Source of the DNA: CAVVAH01 sp963746175
GTDB taxonomy: Bacteria > Actinomycetota > Actinomycetes > JACCUZ01
DNA: 64,000 nucleotides
Reading direction: 5' to 3'
Assembly (NCBI GenBank): GCA_963746175.1
Contig: CAVVAH010000004.1
Span: forward strand, 1,302,001-1,366,000
Positions within the stretch are counted from its first letter, which is position 1; the number at the start of each line of letters is the position of its first letter. Below the pieces are notes generated by a model. The model was given only the letters and a program-made list of their open reading frames with translations. It was not told where the DNA came from and did no database searches. The position numbers and the translations under genes were made by a program. Positions 1 to 7,456 of this stretch are shown here, piece by piece.

Positions 1-233
1 ACACGCCGCTGATGTCCGGCGCGAACGCGATCCACGGCGTCATCCTCGTCGGCGCCGTCGTCGTGACCGGGCATGCCGACTCGGGCCTCGCCCTGACCCT
101 CGGTCTCGTCGCCGTGGTGCTCGCGACGGTGAACATGGTCGGCGGCTTCGTGGTCACCGACCGGATGCTCGAGATGTTCGGGCGGAACCGACCGGGCCGG
201 CACGAGAAGCCGAAGGGGAAGGGCGACGCGTGA
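1..233 (+). CDS. pntAB: NAD(P) transhydrogenase, membrane subunit alpha2 (5' partial)
   Basis: Only the last 76 codons are visible; the gene enters from upstream in the frame beginning at base 3 (TPLMSGANAIHGV). That motif and the two hydrophobic helices are typical of the small membrane part of the split alpha subunit of proton-translocating transhydrogenase. The family exchanges hydride between NADH and NADP+ in the cytoplasmic membrane. The TGA overlaps the GTG of pntB in a GTGA junction, so the two are translationally coupled. The catalytic NAD-binding alpha1 gene should lie just upstream. Confidence 0.88.
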   Translation, partial: TPLMSGANAIHGVILVGAVVVTGHADSGLALTLGLVAVVLATVNMVGGFVVTDRMLEMFGRNRPGRHEKPKGKGDA

Positions 234-1720
234 ACGTCCTGTCGCCCACCGTCGAGGCGCTCGGCTACCTGCTCGCCGCCGTCTGCTTCATCCTCGCGCT
301 CAAGGGCCTGTCGTCGCCCGCGACCGCCCGCCAGGGGAACTGGCTGGGTGCCGCGGGCGCCGTGCTGGCCTGCGTCGTGGTCTTCCTGGCCGAGGACCTC
401 GACCACGTCGTCCCGATCCTGGTCGCCATCGCGGTCGGCACCGCCCTCGGCGTCCCCGCCGCGCGTCGGGTCGCGATGACGCAGATGCCGCAGCTGGTCG
501 CGCTGTTCAACGGCGTCGGCGGTGCAGCGGCCGCGCTGGTCGCAGCCCTCGAGCTCTCCGACCGGATCTCGTTCCCGGGTGGCGGGTCCGTCCCGGCCCT
601 GGCGCTGCACGGCAACGCAGGCTTCTTCCCCCTGGGTGCTGACGCCGTCCACCTCTCGGCCACCACGTCGACCTACCTGGCCGCTGGTGCGGGCGCGTTC
701 ACCGTGCTCGTCGGGGCGATCTCGTTCTCCGGGTCGTGCGTGACGTTCGCCAAGCTGCAGGAGCTGATGACCACCCGGCCGGTCGTCTTCCCGGGCGGTC
801 CGGTCGCGATGGCCGGCGCGACGCTGCTCGGTGTCGGTCTCGGGGCCGGTGTCGTCGTCGATGCCCGCGACGGGGTCGTCTCGCCGTGGCTGCTCCTGCT
901 CCTGGCCCTGGTGGCGCTCGTCGTCGGAGTGCTCTTCGTGCTGCCGGTCGGCGGCGCCGACGTCCCGATCGTCATCTCGCTGCTCAACGCGTTCACCGGC
1001 CTCACCGTCGCGGCGAGCGGCTACGTCCTCGACAACGTCCTGCTCCTCGTGGCCGGCACGCTGGTCGGGGCGAGCGGCACGATCCTCACCCGGATGATGG
1101 CCTCGGCGATGGGCCGGTCCACCGCCTCGATCCTGTTCGGCGCGTTCCAGGGCGGCTCGACAGCCGGCTCGACCGAGGTCTCCGACCGGCCGGTGCGCTC
1201 GGCGACCCCCGAGGACGTCGCGATCCTGCTGGCGTACGCCCGCAAGGTGGTCATCGTCCCGGGTTACGGACTGGCTGTGGCGCAGGCGCAGCACACGATC
1301 CACGAGCTGGTGGAGATGCTGCAGGCCAAGGGCGTCCAGGTCGTCTACGGCATCCACCCCGTGGCCGGCCGGATGCCGGGCCACATGAACGTTCTGCTCG
1401 CCGAGGCCAACGTGCCGTACGACCAGCTCAAGGAGATGGACGAGGCCAACTCCGAGCTGCCGTCCACCGACGTCGCCCTGGTGGTCGGCGCCAACGACGT
1501 CGTGAACCCGGCCGCGAAGACCAGCCCGGGCAGCCCGATCTACGGCATGCCGATCCTCACCGTCGGTGACGCGAAGGCAGTCGTGTTCCTCAAGCGGTCG
1601 ATGCGGCCGGGCTTCGCCGGCATCGAGAACGAGCTGCTCTACGAGCCCGGCACGACGCTGCTCTTCGGCGACGCGAAGGACTCGCTGACGAAGGTGCTGC
1701 AGTCCCTCAAGTCGGTCTAG
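230..1720 (+). CDS. pntB: NAD(P) transhydrogenase subunit beta
   Basis: 496 residues. The first two thirds are a run of transmembrane helices forming the proton channel domain. The C-terminal third is the NADP(H)-binding domain III, with the IVPGYGLAVAQAQ fingerprint near residue 340 and the GANDVVNPAA segment near 420. The GTG start overlaps the stop of pntAB, fixing the start. The product makes NADPH at the expense of proton-motive force. The 3' end overlaps the convergent acetyltransferase gene by 4 bases. Slightly longer than the usual 460-480 residues, but nothing is missing. Confidence 0.95.
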   Translation: MNVLSPTVEALGYLLAAVCFILALKGLSSPATARQGNWLGAAGAVLACVVVFLAEDLDHVVPILVAIAVGTALGVPAARRVAMTQMPQLVALFNGVGGAAAALVAALELSDRISFPGGGSVPALALHGNAGFFPLGADAVHLSATTSTYLAAGAGAFTVLVGAISFSGSCVTFAKLQELMTTRPVVFPGGPVAMAGATLLGVGLGAGVVVDARDGVVSPWLLLLLALVALVVGVLFVLPVGGADVPIVISLLNAFTGLTVAASGYVLDNVLLLVAGTLVGASGTILTRMMASAMGRSTASILFGAFQGGSTAGSTEVSDRPVRSATPEDVAILLAYARKVVIVPGYGLAVAQAQHTIHELVEMLQAKGVQVVYGIHPVAGRMPGHMNVLLAEANVPYDQLKEMDEANSELPSTDVALVVGANDVVNPAAKTSPGSPIYGMPILTVGDAKAVVFLKRSMRPGFAGIENELLYEPGTTLLFGDAKDSLTKVLQSLKSV

Positions 1721-2250
1721 ACCGCGAGGTCCTTCTGCATCTCCACCAGGTCGAAGTCGGTGCGCAGCGCGCCCGACGCCTCGTGGAACGGGAACGGCAG
1801 GTGCCGCCCGGTGCGGACGAAGCCGCGCCGCTCGTACCACTCGATCAGCTCGGCCCGGAGCGAGATCACCGTCAGCCGGACGGCCGGCGCCGCCCACAGC
1901 TCGTGGACGGCGCGCTCCGCCGCAGCGACGACGGCCCGGCCGACGCCGCCGCCCTGGTAGCCCGGGTCGACCGCGAACATCCCGAGGTACGCCGGCCCGC
2001 CCGGCGCCTCCGGTGCCTGGACCAGCGCGCTGCCGACGAGCGTCCCGTCCGCCTCGGCCAGCACGAAGCGGCTGCCGGGCTCCGCGGCGAGATCGGCCAC
2101 GTGCTGCTCGCTGGTACGGGGCCCGGTGAGCAGCTCGGTCTCGGTGGTCCAGCCGGTCGCGGCCACCGCTCCCCGGTACGCCCGCTCGACGAGCGCGGTC
2201 ACCGCGGGCACGTCGGCGGCGGTCGCGGTGCGGAAGGTGAGGTCGGCCAC
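1717..2250 (-). CDS. GNAT family N-acetyltransferase
   Basis: 177 residues with a GTG start. The acetyl-CoA loop is seen as QGGGVG near residue 100, preceded by the MFAVDPGYQ strand and followed by a helix, as in the GNAT fold. The C-terminal YERRGFVRTGR segment is the typical last motif (substrate-side Tyr and Gly). It stands alone, convergent with pntB and overlapping its stop. The acyl acceptor cannot be inferred; small-molecule or protein N-termini are both possible. Confidence 0.85.
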   Translation of the reverse strand: MADLTFRTATAADVPAVTALVERAYRGAVAATGWTTETELLTGPRTSEQHVADLAAEPGSRFVLAEADGTLVGSALVQAPEAPGGPAYLGMFAVDPGYQGGGVGRAVVAAAERAVHELWAAPAVRLTVISLRAELIEWYERRGFVRTGRHLPFPFHEASGALRTDFDLVEMQKDLAV

Positions 2251-2347
2251 CGGAGGACCCTACGACGGGCCGTGACCCCCCTCACGGTGGCGTGACCCGG
2301 ATCCGGCGTACTCGTTGGGCAGGACCACCACCTGCGGAGGAGCGCAC

Positions 2348-2521
2348 ATGGGCAAGGACCACGACGGGCTGCGCGACGAGATCGAGCGCGCCGGCCGGCC
2401 GGACGAGGACCACCGGTCCCAGGACCGCAACGCGGGCGTGGCGATCGCCGTCCTCGCCCTGGTGGTCGTCGGGCTGCTCGTCGCGATGGCCATGGGCGCC
2501 ACCGACGCCTTCCGCCCCTGA
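2348..2521 (+). CDS. Small single-span membrane protein
   Basis: 57 codons. An ATG follows a good ribosome site (GGAGG at 2336-2340). The product has a very acidic/basic N-terminal half (KDHDGLRDEIERAG) and one hydrophobic helix (VAIAVLALVVVGLLVAMAMG), then only seven residues. I do not recognise it. It is isolated between a leftward acetyltransferase and the convergent upp gene, and a long hairpin follows its stop. Confidence 0.6.
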   Translation: MGKDHDGLRDEIERAGRPDEDHRSQDRNAGVAIAVLALVVVGLLVAMAMGATDAFRP

Positions 2522-2543
2522 CCCGGAGGCGCTTCCACATCCC

Positions 2544-2596
2544 CGGATCTTGAGACGACACGCCGGACCCGACGCGGCGCGTCGCCTCAAGATCCG
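2544..2596. terminator. Intergenic inverted repeat between convergent genes
   Basis: The arms CGGATCTTGAG (2544-2554) and CTCAAGATCCG (2586-2596) are perfect complements of 11 bp. Partial pairing of the next bases (CGAC/GTCG) lengthens the stem. It lies 22 bp after the small membrane protein and 24 bp before the end of upp, so it can end transcription in both directions. There is no T-tract, as is usual for actinobacterial hairpin terminators. Confidence 0.55.
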
Positions 2597-2620
2597 CGGT
2601 GGGGGAGGGCGCAGCGGGGG

Positions 2621-3259
2621 TCAGACGACGCCGTAGAGGCGGTCGCCGGCGTCGCCGAGGCCGGGGACGATGTAGCCGAGCTCGTTGAGCTTCTCGTCCA
2701 GGCCGGCGGTGACCACTTGCACCGGGACCGACGAGGCGCCGAACGCCGCATCCATCGCGGCCAGGCCCTCGGGAGCGGCGAGCAGGCAGATCGCGGTGAT
2801 GTCGTCGGCGCCGCGCTCGAGCAGGAAGGTGATGGCCGCCACCAGGGTGCCGCCGGTGGCCAGCATGGGGTCGAGCACGTAGCACTGCCGGCCGGACAGG
2901 TCGTCGGGCAGCCGGGTGGCGTACGTCGAGGCCTGCAGGGTCTCCTCGTCGCGGATCATGCCCAGGAAGCCGACCTCGGCCGTCGGCAGCAGCCGGACCA
3001 TGCCGTCGAGCATCCCGAGGCCGGCCCGCAGGATGGGGACGACGAGCGGCTTGGGGGCGGCCAGCCGGACGCCGGTCGTCGGCGCCACCGGGGTGGTGAT
3101 CTCGACGGGCGCGGTCCGGACGTCGCGCGTGGCCTCGTAGGCGAGCAGGGTGACCAGCTCGTCGGCCAGCCGCCGGAATGTCGGCGAGTCGGTGTTCTCG
3201 TCGCGCAGGGCGGTCAGCTTGTGCGCGATGAGCGGGTGGTCGGCGACGTGGGTCCGCAT
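2621..3259 (-). CDS. upp: Uracil phosphoribosyltransferase
   Basis: 212 residues when started at the ATG giving MRTHVADHPLIAHKLTALRD, the normal Upp N-terminus. The open frame runs further upstream, but that part looks non-coding and overlaps the next promoter. The PRPP-binding loop YVLDPMLATGGT is at 128-139 and the uracil-recognition tail YIVPGLGDAGDR is at the C-terminus. The enzyme makes UMP from uracil and PRPP (pyrimidine salvage, cytoplasm). Divergent from the tadA-associated operon. Confidence 0.96.
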   Translation of the reverse strand: MRTHVADHPLIAHKLTALRDENTDSPTFRRLADELVTLLAYEATRDVRTAPVEITTPVAPTTGVRLAAPKPLVVPILRAGLGMLDGMVRLLPTAEVGFLGMIRDEETLQASTYATRLPDDLSGRQCYVLDPMLATGGTLVAAITFLLERGADDITAICLLAAPEGLAAMDAAFGASSVPVQVVTAGLDEKLNELGYIVPGLGDAGDRLYGVV

Positions 3260-3437
3260 GGCAGCACAACCTAGCCCGGAGCCGTGGGGCCGGCCCAGCC
3301 GCGACCGCCGGACCCCACCGGCGTACGGCGCAGAATGCCCCTGCCGTTCGCCGCTGATCTCTGCGACGATGCGCGACAGGCGCGTCCTGCGCCGGCCCAG
3401 GCACGACCCGCACACGGGCAACGGAGGAGGCGACACC

Positions 3438-3914
3438 ATGGACACCCTGGTGGACTTCGCCGTGGTCGTGTTCCGCGAGGAGGGGCAGTGGCAGGTGGGC
3501 TCGCTGCCGCACCGGGCCGCCGAGACCCTCGAGGGGATGGTCGCCGCGGTCCGCCAGCAGCCGACCGAGGGTCCCAGGTTCGCGGTCAGCTCCTACGGCG
3601 ACGACTTCTTCCTGGCGATCCGGCCCGACGGTGACGACATCCGGCTGATGCTGTCCGACGCCACCGCCGCCGACGAGTGGCCGATCGCCGCCGAGGTGCT
3701 GGAGGCTCTCGACGAGCCGGTCCCCGACGAGGACGACGAGGTGCAGCCGGCCGGCGACCTCGACATCTTCGGCGACCTCGGGATGGACGCCATGGACCTG
3801 TCGGCGCTCTGCTCCGACCTCGAGCTCTACCCCGACGAGATGCTCGACCAGGTCGCGGCGCGGATCGGCTTCGGCCCGCAGTTCGAGCGTGCCATGGCCG
3901 ACGACCTCACCTGA
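3438..3914 (+). CDS. tRNA adenosine deaminase-associated protein (copy 1)
   Basis: 158 residues. The start is fixed by GGAGGAGG at 3423-3430. It is acidic, with a DLDIFGDLGMDAMDLSALC stretch around 105-123 that matches the actinobacterial family encoded next to tadA. Its biochemical role is unknown to me; the family name rests on gene neighbourhood. A paralogue follows at 4013 and tadA at 4475, all in one direction and probably one transcript. The pair with 4013-4459 looks like a tandem duplication. Confidence 0.8.
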   Translation: MDTLVDFAVVVFREEGQWQVGSLPHRAAETLEGMVAAVRQQPTEGPRFAVSSYGDDFFLAIRPDGDDIRLMLSDATAADEWPIAAEVLEALDEPVPDEDDEVQPAGDLDIFGDLGMDAMDLSALCSDLELYPDEMLDQVAARIGFGPQFERAMADDLT

Positions 3915-3921
3915 CCGAACG

Positions 3922-3949
3922 GCACGACCCCGCACGACCCGCACGACCC
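3922..3949. repeat. Short tandem repeat, three GCACGACCC units
   Basis: Three copies of the nonamer GCACGACCC begin at 3922, 3932 and 3941, a few bases after the stop of the first tadA-associated gene and before the second. Too short to assign a function; probably slipped-strand expansion in the spacer between the duplicated genes. Confidence 0.5.
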
Positions 3950-4012
3950 GCACGCCGTACCCACCCGCCCACGAGAACACCGGTCCCGCCGAGCAGACCT
4001 CCGGAGGAAGGG

Positions 4013-4459
4013 TTGTCGTACTTCACCGCCGTCCTGGCCCGTGAAGGCAAGGGATGGACCACCCACGACCTCGAGGTCGAGGGTGCGGACGACCTCGGGG
4101 AGCTCACGGCCGAGCTGCGCGGCCTGGTCGACGGCGACGAGCCGGTGCTCGTCCTGGTCGAGCGCGAGGACGCCTGGTGGGCCGTCGTGCGTGTCGACGG
4201 CGACGAGGACCCGAGAGTGTTCGTGTCCGACCTCGCCGGTGCCGCCGCCTCGCCGTACGCCGACGTGCTCGCCGTCGCCGTCGCCGAGGACGAGGTGCCC
4301 GAACCGGGCTGCGCCGGCGACCTCGACGTCCTCGCCGACCTGGGGACGCCGCCGGACACCCTGCAGGAGATGTGCGACGACGAGGTGCTGCCGATGGACG
4401 CCCTTGCGACGGTGGCGGAGGCCGCCGGCTTCGCCGAGGTCCTCGACGCCCTGCGCTGA
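4013..4459 (+). CDS. tRNA adenosine deaminase-associated protein (copy 2)
   Basis: 148 residues from a TTG start; GGAGGA lies at 4003-4008, which decides the start. It resembles the preceding gene along its length: a tryptophan-rich beta segment (DAWWAVVRVDGDED), then GDLDVLADLGTPPDTLQEMC, which aligns with GDLDIFGDLGMDAMDLSALC of copy 1. Function unknown; the place directly before tadA (15 bp gap) suggests it acts with the deaminase or is only co-expressed with it. Confidence 0.78.
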   Translation: MSYFTAVLAREGKGWTTHDLEVEGADDLGELTAELRGLVDGDEPVLVLVEREDAWWAVVRVDGDEDPRVFVSDLAGAAASPYADVLAVAVAEDEVPEPGCAGDLDVLADLGTPPDTLQEMCDDEVLPMDALATVAEAAGFAEVLDALR

Positions 4460-4474
4460 CCTACCCTGCTCGCC

Positions 4475-4936
4475 GTGAGCACCACGGCGTACGACGGCTG
4501 GATGCGGCTCGCCCTCGACGAGGCGCGGGCCGCGCTGCCGAGCGGCGACGTGCCGGTGGGCGCGGTCGTCGTCGGCCCGGACGGCGTGGTCGTCGGCCGG
4601 GGCCACAACGTGCGGGAGGCGGACGGCGACCCGACCGGTCATGCCGAGGTGCGCGCCCTGCGGGAGGCGGCGGCCGCGCTGGGGGAGTGGCGGCTGGCCG
4701 GCTGCACCCTCGTCGTCACCCTCGAGCCGTGCACGATGTGCGCGGGCGCGCTCGTGCTCGCCCGCGTCGACCGGCTGGTGTACGGCGCCGAGGACCCCAA
4801 GGCCGGGGCCGTCGGGTCGCTCTGGGACGTCGTCCGCGACCGCCGCCTCAACCACCGGCCCGAGGTCGTCGGCGGGATCCTGGCCGCCGAGTGCGCCGAC
4901 CTGCTGCGCACGTTCTTCCGCGACCAGCGCACCTGA
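4475..4936 (+). CDS. tadA: tRNA-specific adenosine deaminase
   Basis: 153 residues from a GTG. The zinc deaminase signature is complete: H56-A-E58 (ligand and general base) and P85-C-x-x-C89. TadA converts the wobble adenosine of tRNA-Arg(ACG) to inosine. The gene sits directly after the two tadA-associated genes and before tRNA-Ser. Confidence 0.93.
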   Translation: MSTTAYDGWMRLALDEARAALPSGDVPVGAVVVGPDGVVVGRGHNVREADGDPTGHAEVRALREAAAALGEWRLAGCTLVVTLEPCTMCAGALVLARVDRLVYGAEDPKAGAVGSLWDVVRDRRLNHRPEVVGGILAAECADLLRTFFRDQRT

Positions 4937-5001
4937 GCCGGGACCAGAACGGGTCGTCGCCCGGTTCGGCCCACCGGCCGTGGTCCGGTAATCTCTCCCG
5001 C

Positions 5002-5091
5002 GGTGGCGTGTCCGAGCGGCCGAAGGAGCACGCCTCGAAAGCGTGTGACGGTGCAAGCCGTCCGTGGGTTCAAATCCCACCGCCACCGCCA
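5002..5091 (+). tRNA. tRNA-Ser, anticodon CGA
   Basis: A class II tRNA with a long variable arm. Acceptor stem GGTGGCG (5002-5008) pairs with CGCCACC (5081-5087), discriminator G at 5088 and an encoded CCA at 5089-5091. The anticodon stem CACGC/GCGTG encloses loop CTCGAAA with anticodon CGA at 5036-5038, reading UCG. The T arm GGGTTCAAATCCC is canonical. Confidence 0.95.
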
Positions 5092-5221
5092 CATCCTTTG
5101 CATCCCGACGGGCGCCCCGCCGTGGGTGCACCTCCCGCCCCCACCGCCATTCTTCACCCCGCCGTTCGGGTCGTCAGGTCGGCGGTTTCAGATCCGGCGA
5201 GTGCGGGGAAACGAGGCTCTC

Positions 5222-5719
5222 GTGAGCACCGACGACCCGCGGGAGCGGCTCGAGGAGGAGGCCGGGCAGCTCGACGAGCGCCAGGCCGCACTGGACGCCC
5301 AGCAGACCCGTCACGACGCGACCCCGCGCGCGGAGCGAGACCTGGCCGCTCTCCGCAGCCTGGCTGACGCCACCGACGCTCTTGCCGACGACCGCGACCG
5401 GCACGCCGACAGCTGGGACCGGCTCGCGGAGGCCCGCGACGCCGACGGCGACCAGCGCGACGTCCGCGCACATGCCCGCGACATCGCCCGCCGCGACGCC
5501 GAGGACGCCGGGCGCCCCGTGGGGGACCCGGGTGTCGAGCACTACTGGTCGACCGTCGACCGGGACAGTGCCACCTTCGACCGGCACGACGCGGCCGACG
5601 ACCGGCGCCGCTCGGCCACCGACCGGGCCCGGTCCGCCGACCTTCGGCGCCGGGCGCGCAAGGACCGCGAGGAGCTTGCGGCCGAGGAGCTGGGGACGGA
5701 GCAGCCGGCCGGGGACTGA
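5222..5719 (+). CDS. Highly charged, Arg/Asp-rich helical protein
   Basis: 165 residues from a GTG; longer in-frame starts would overlap the tRNA. It is almost entirely charged, with repeated DR, RD and RR pairs (for example ADDRRRSATDRARSADLRRR), Ala-rich, without signal or membrane segment. A long alpha-helix or coiled coil is likely. Similar RD-repeat segments are known to me as linkers or N-termini of actinobacterial signalling proteins, but no second domain is present here. Function unknown. Confidence 0.65.
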   Translation: MSTDDPRERLEEEAGQLDERQAALDAQQTRHDATPRAERDLAALRSLADATDALADDRDRHADSWDRLAEARDADGDQRDVRAHARDIARRDAEDAGRPVGDPGVEHYWSTVDRDSATFDRHDAADDRRRSATDRARSADLRRRARKDREELAAEELGTEQPAGD

Positions 5720-5733
5720 GTCGGTGAGTGCGG

Positions 5734-6339
5734 TCAGTCGTCGTGCAGGCTGCCCTCGACCGGCGGTGGTTCCTCCTCGCCACGCCTGCGCAGCAGACCG
5801 ATGCCGGGCAGCCCGGTGACGACCCGGCGCAGGTCCTGCACCACCTCGAGCACCTCGTGCAGGTCGGGCCCGACCCGGTCCAGGGTCTGCAGCATCGGCA
5901 GCACGTCGTTCTCCAGGTGGTCCAGGACCACCGGCATCCGGTCGACCAACGAGATCGCGGCGGTCACCTCGGCCTCGTCGAGCCCGTCGGCGAACCGCTC
6001 GGCCGCGGGGGCGAGCTTGCGCAGGGTCGGCTCCCAGCTGACCAGCGAGTGGTCGACGCGGTCGAGCACGCCGGTGGCGCCGTCGACGGTCCGGCCGGCG
6101 TCCCGCGTGACGATCTCGGCGGTGTCGAGGATCGCGTGGGTCCGTGCGGTCGCCTCGTCCGCGCGGGTCACCACCTGGTCGGCGCGTGTCGCGACGGCCT
6201 CGGCCCGGTCGAGCAACGCCTCGACCCTGTCCATCGCCTCGGCCGCACGGGGCACCAGGCCGAGGGCGGTCTCGACGGCGTCGGCGGCGGCAGCGGCGCC
6301 GCCGAGCACGGCGGCAGGGCCGGGGATGGGAAGTCGCAT
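5734..6339 (-). CDS. Hypothetical alpha-helical protein
   Basis: 201 residues from the ATG giving MRLPIPGPAAVLGG. Long amphipathic helices with regularly spaced charged residues (AVATRADQVVTRADEATART) resemble apolipoprotein- or Mce-associated-type bundles, but no family is recognised. A short hydrophobic Ala/Gly N-terminus might touch the membrane. A Glu/Pro linker and GIGLLRRRGEEEPPP close the protein. Convergent with the charged protein at 5222-5719, 14 bp away. Confidence 0.6.
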   Translation of the reverse strand: MRLPIPGPAAVLGGAAAAADAVETALGLVPRAAEAMDRVEALLDRAEAVATRADQVVTRADEATARTHAILDTAEIVTRDAGRTVDGATGVLDRVDHSLVSWEPTLRKLAPAAERFADGLDEAEVTAAISLVDRMPVVLDHLENDVLPMLQTLDRVGPDLHEVLEVVQDLRRVVTGLPGIGLLRRRGEEEPPPVEGSLHDD

Positions 6340-6507
6340 GCGGCTGCTCGTTCCCCGCGACGACCGGCGGCACGCCCGCCGCCCCCACCGACCTCCGCGA
6401 GCGCTGCAGACACGCGGAGGATGTGCGCCGTTCGTCCTGCGTGTTCGGAGCGCTCGCGGGGCCGCGTCGGCGTCGAGGACCTGCACCGGCCCGCGCCGGG
6501 AATGCGG

Positions 6508-7095
6508 TCAGCAGCCGGAGGGCACCGGTTGCGGGGTGGGTGACAGGGCGGCCGCGGCGTCGGCCGGCGGCCGCAGCCCGTTCCAGGCGGCTCCGATGAC
6601 GAGGTCCACCGTCGCGTCCTTGCGCTGGTCCGGTACGGCGGTCACGGCCAGCGCGGCGCCCACCTGACCGGCCGGGGCGACCTGCGCGGTCACCGTGCGG
6701 GCCGCGCCGGCGCCGAGAGCCGCGGACCGCACCTCGGCCGCACCGGTGACCGTGCGATCCAGCGGGTCGTTGTCGACGCGCTTGACCGTGAAGCCCCGCT
6801 TGCGCAGCTGGGTCGCGACCTGGGAGGCGAGGCCGCGCTTCTCGGTCGCGTTGTAGACGTTGACCTTCACGGCAGTGGCCGGCACGACGGTAGGCGTCGG
6901 GCTCGGGGACGGGCAGATCGCCTGCGGCCCCGACGTGAACTCGGCCTCCGTCGGGCGCGACTGCCACCACCATGCGCCGACGACCAGCGCCGCCGTGACG
7001 ACGACGGCGAGCAGCAGGACGCCCGGCCGGGACCGTCGCGCGCCCCGTCGTACCGGCTTGCGACCACCCGCGCCGGGAGGCGTGAACATCGACAC
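6508..7095 (-). CDS. LytR C-terminal domain protein
   Basis: 195 residues from GTG (an ATG two codons later is an equal candidate). A basic cytoplasmic N-terminus is followed by one membrane helix (VLLLAVVVTAALVVGAWWW, about 26-45), a Pro/Ser/Thr linker and a LytR_C domain (VKVNVYNATEKRGLASQVA, from about 76). Such domains face the cell exterior and are found with cell-wall LytR-CpsA-Psr proteins; this one lacks the catalytic LCP domain. Followed 12 bp upstream by the VapB-like gene in the same direction. Confidence 0.82.
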   Translation of the reverse strand: MSMFTPPGAGGRKPVRRGARRSRPGVLLLAVVVTAALVVGAWWWQSRPTEAEFTSGPQAICPSPSPTPTVVPATAVKVNVYNATEKRGLASQVATQLRKRGFTVKRVDNDPLDRTVTGAAEVRSAALGAGAARTVTAQVAPAGQVGAALAVTAVPDQRKDATVDLVIGAAWNGLRPPADAAAALSPTPQPVPSGC

Positions 7096-7107
7096 GGTGG
7101 CGCAGCC

Positions 7108-7416
7108 TCAGTCGGGCAGCTCGAGGACGCGGGCATGGAGGACCGGGCGCTGGGCGAGCGCCGCGCGCAGGGCGCGGTGCAGGCCGTCCTCGAGGTACAT
7201 GTCGCCACGCCACTGCACGACGTGGGCGAACAGGTCGCCGAAGTACGTCGAGTCCTCGGCGAACAGCGCCTCGAGGTCGAGCTCGCGCTTGGTGGTCACC
7301 AGGTCCTCGAGCCGGACCTGGGTCGGCGCCAGCTCGCCCCACTGGCGCTGGCTGTACCCGTGGTCCGGGTACGGCTTGTGGTCACCGACGCCCTTGAAGA
7401 TCACCCTCGCGAGCAT
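7108..7416 (-). CDS. VapB-family-like conserved actinobacterial protein
   Basis: 102 residues beginning MLARVIFKGVGDHKPYPDHG, a highly conserved N-terminus of an actinobacterial family annotated as a type II VapB antitoxin. No VapC toxin lies beside it, so a toxin-antitoxin role is doubtful. Conserved features seen are EDSTYFGDLFAHVVQW and YLEDGLHRALRAAL near the C-terminus. It forms a likely operon with the LytR_C gene and is divergent from the HerA-like ATPase with a 40-bp shared promoter region. Confidence 0.7.
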   Translation of the reverse strand: MLARVIFKGVGDHKPYPDHGYSQRQWGELAPTQVRLEDLVTTKRELDLEALFAEDSTYFGDLFAHVVQWRGDMYLEDGLHRALRAALAQRPVLHARVLELPD

Positions 7417-7456
7417 AGGCTGGCCGCCGCATCGGCCAGGCGCAGGGAGAGGTCTC

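Noticed and set aside
2199..3980. 593-codon minus-strand frame spanning upp and neighbours
   Set aside because: Crosses recognised genes on both strands and shows no domain; the upp frame accounts for the coding signal.
5461..5719. CRISPR-like or coding tandem repeats in the RD-rich gene
   Set aside because: The repetition is at the residue-composition level; no fixed-length DNA unit with spacers is seen anywhere in the window.
7108..7416. Toxin-antitoxin module
   Set aside because: Only the VapB-like protein is present; no VapC-type PIN domain gene adjoins.
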